Under the pieces are notes generated by a model. The model had not been told where the DNA came from. It made no database searches and worked only from the letters and a program-made list of their open reading frames with translations. A DNA stretch of 64,000 nt, taken from positions 248,001 through 312,000 of the forward strand of contig JADKKH010000004.1 of NCBI GenBank assembly GCA_016720585.1, in the 5' to 3' direction. A program made the position numbers and the translations under genes. Positions 63,835-64,000 of this stretch are shown piece by piece. This DNA is from Chitinophagaceae bacterium (GTDB lineage Bacteria > Bacteroidota > Bacteroidia > Chitinophagales > Chitinophagaceae). Each line of letters opens with the position of its first letter. Within the stretch, counting starts at the first letter, position 1.

Positions 63835-64000
63835 ATGAATATGAAAAGACTTCCAATCGTGATTTTGATGGTAGTGGCAGCCTCATTTCTTGCGTTTAAG
63901 ACCATGGGGACAGGCACCCGCAAAACATCCAATATCCCGCCTTCCCGCTATGAGCAGATTTTGAAATTAGTGGGTGAGATGCTTTCGCAGGCCCATTACA
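63835..64000 (+). CDS. carboxy-terminal processing peptidase (tail-specific protease), N-terminal fragment
   Basis: The frame from the ATG at 63835 runs off the window after 55 codons. It starts with a signal or anchor (RLPIVILMVVAASFLAFK) and ends with PPSRYEQILKLVGEMLSQAHY, the segment that opens the mature part of Bacteroidota Prc/Tsp-type tail-specific proteases. The PDZ and Ser-Lys catalytic parts lie outside, so the call rests on the N-terminal wording only. These proteases trim exported proteins from their C-termini in the periplasm. An in-frame ATG at 63841 is an alternative start. Confidence 0.6.
   Translation, partial: MNMKRLPIVILMVVAASFLAFKTMGTGTRKTSNIPPSRYEQILKLVGEMLSQAHY

Overview
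The window is a chromosomal stretch of a Bacteroidota bacterium, most probably Chitinophagaceae or a close relative. Support comes from moderate-to-low GC, A-rich leaders with weak Shine-Dalgarno signals, many promoters fitting the Bacteroidota -7 box TAnnTTTG, SusC/TonB-type and OmpA-like beta-barrels with N-terminal carboxypeptidase-regulatory-like domains, and lineage-typical families (DUF5686, DUF2279, LptE next to a sigma-54 activator, Bacteroidota-type PurM). Nearly everything is chromosomal housekeeping or envelope biology. There is no phage, CRISPR array or intact insertion sequence.

Layout. 1-4.3 kb (minus): a nucleobase/beta-amino-acid catabolic group with the start of an NCS1 permease, a class III omega-aminotransferase and an acylating (methyl)malonate-semialdehyde dehydrogenase. 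4.5-6.8 kb: trmH and redox proteins. 6.8-13.4 kb (minus): a long envelope operon, miaB - sigma-54 activator - lptE - hypothetical - secG - mltG - yihY-like - redoxin. 13.6-24.3 kb: a beta-barrel receptor, two Fe-S redox proteins, an ATP-grasp enzyme, a LysE exporter and a SulP transporter. 24.4-36 kb: phosphohexomutase, pcm, lemA plus an M48 protease, DinB, penicillin-acylase-like hydrolase, DUF5686 protein and trhO. 36-44 kb: accessory stress region with katG, a SnoaL-like protein, an AT-rich alpha/beta hydrolase unit bounded by 15-bp inverted repeats and a lactonase. 44-56.8 kb: purC, a TonB-dependent receptor, a trio made of two coiled-coil paralogues around an exported actin/hexokinase-fold protein, holA, ribF, purM and ftsE. 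56.7-62.7 kb: two glycosyltransferases, a Gfo/Idh/MocA oxidoreductase and a large beta-barrel. The end holds DUF445, tRNA-His and the start of a C-terminal processing protease.

Two signals run through the whole window. (1) At least ten single-base frame breaks, mostly at homopolymer runs, hit otherwise well-preserved genes (SulP, katG twice, hydrolase, lactonase, TonB receptor three times, coiled-coil protein, holA). Since holA is essential and both insertions and deletions occur, residual sequencing error is the simplest explanation, so those proteins should be read as continuous. (2) The intergenic space carries several lineage-type repeat families: GC-rich palindromic elements, degenerate 7-bp tandem repeats just after stop codons, and inverted 8-bp repeats. 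The palindromic family has also entered coding sequence in frame, clearly in miaB and probably in the NCS1 permease.

The most promising candidate for an undescribed system is the 48.3-51.6 kb trio: a signal-peptide-bearing protein with ATP-binding motifs of the actin/hexokinase/Ppx superfamily between two membrane-anchored coiled-coil paralogues.
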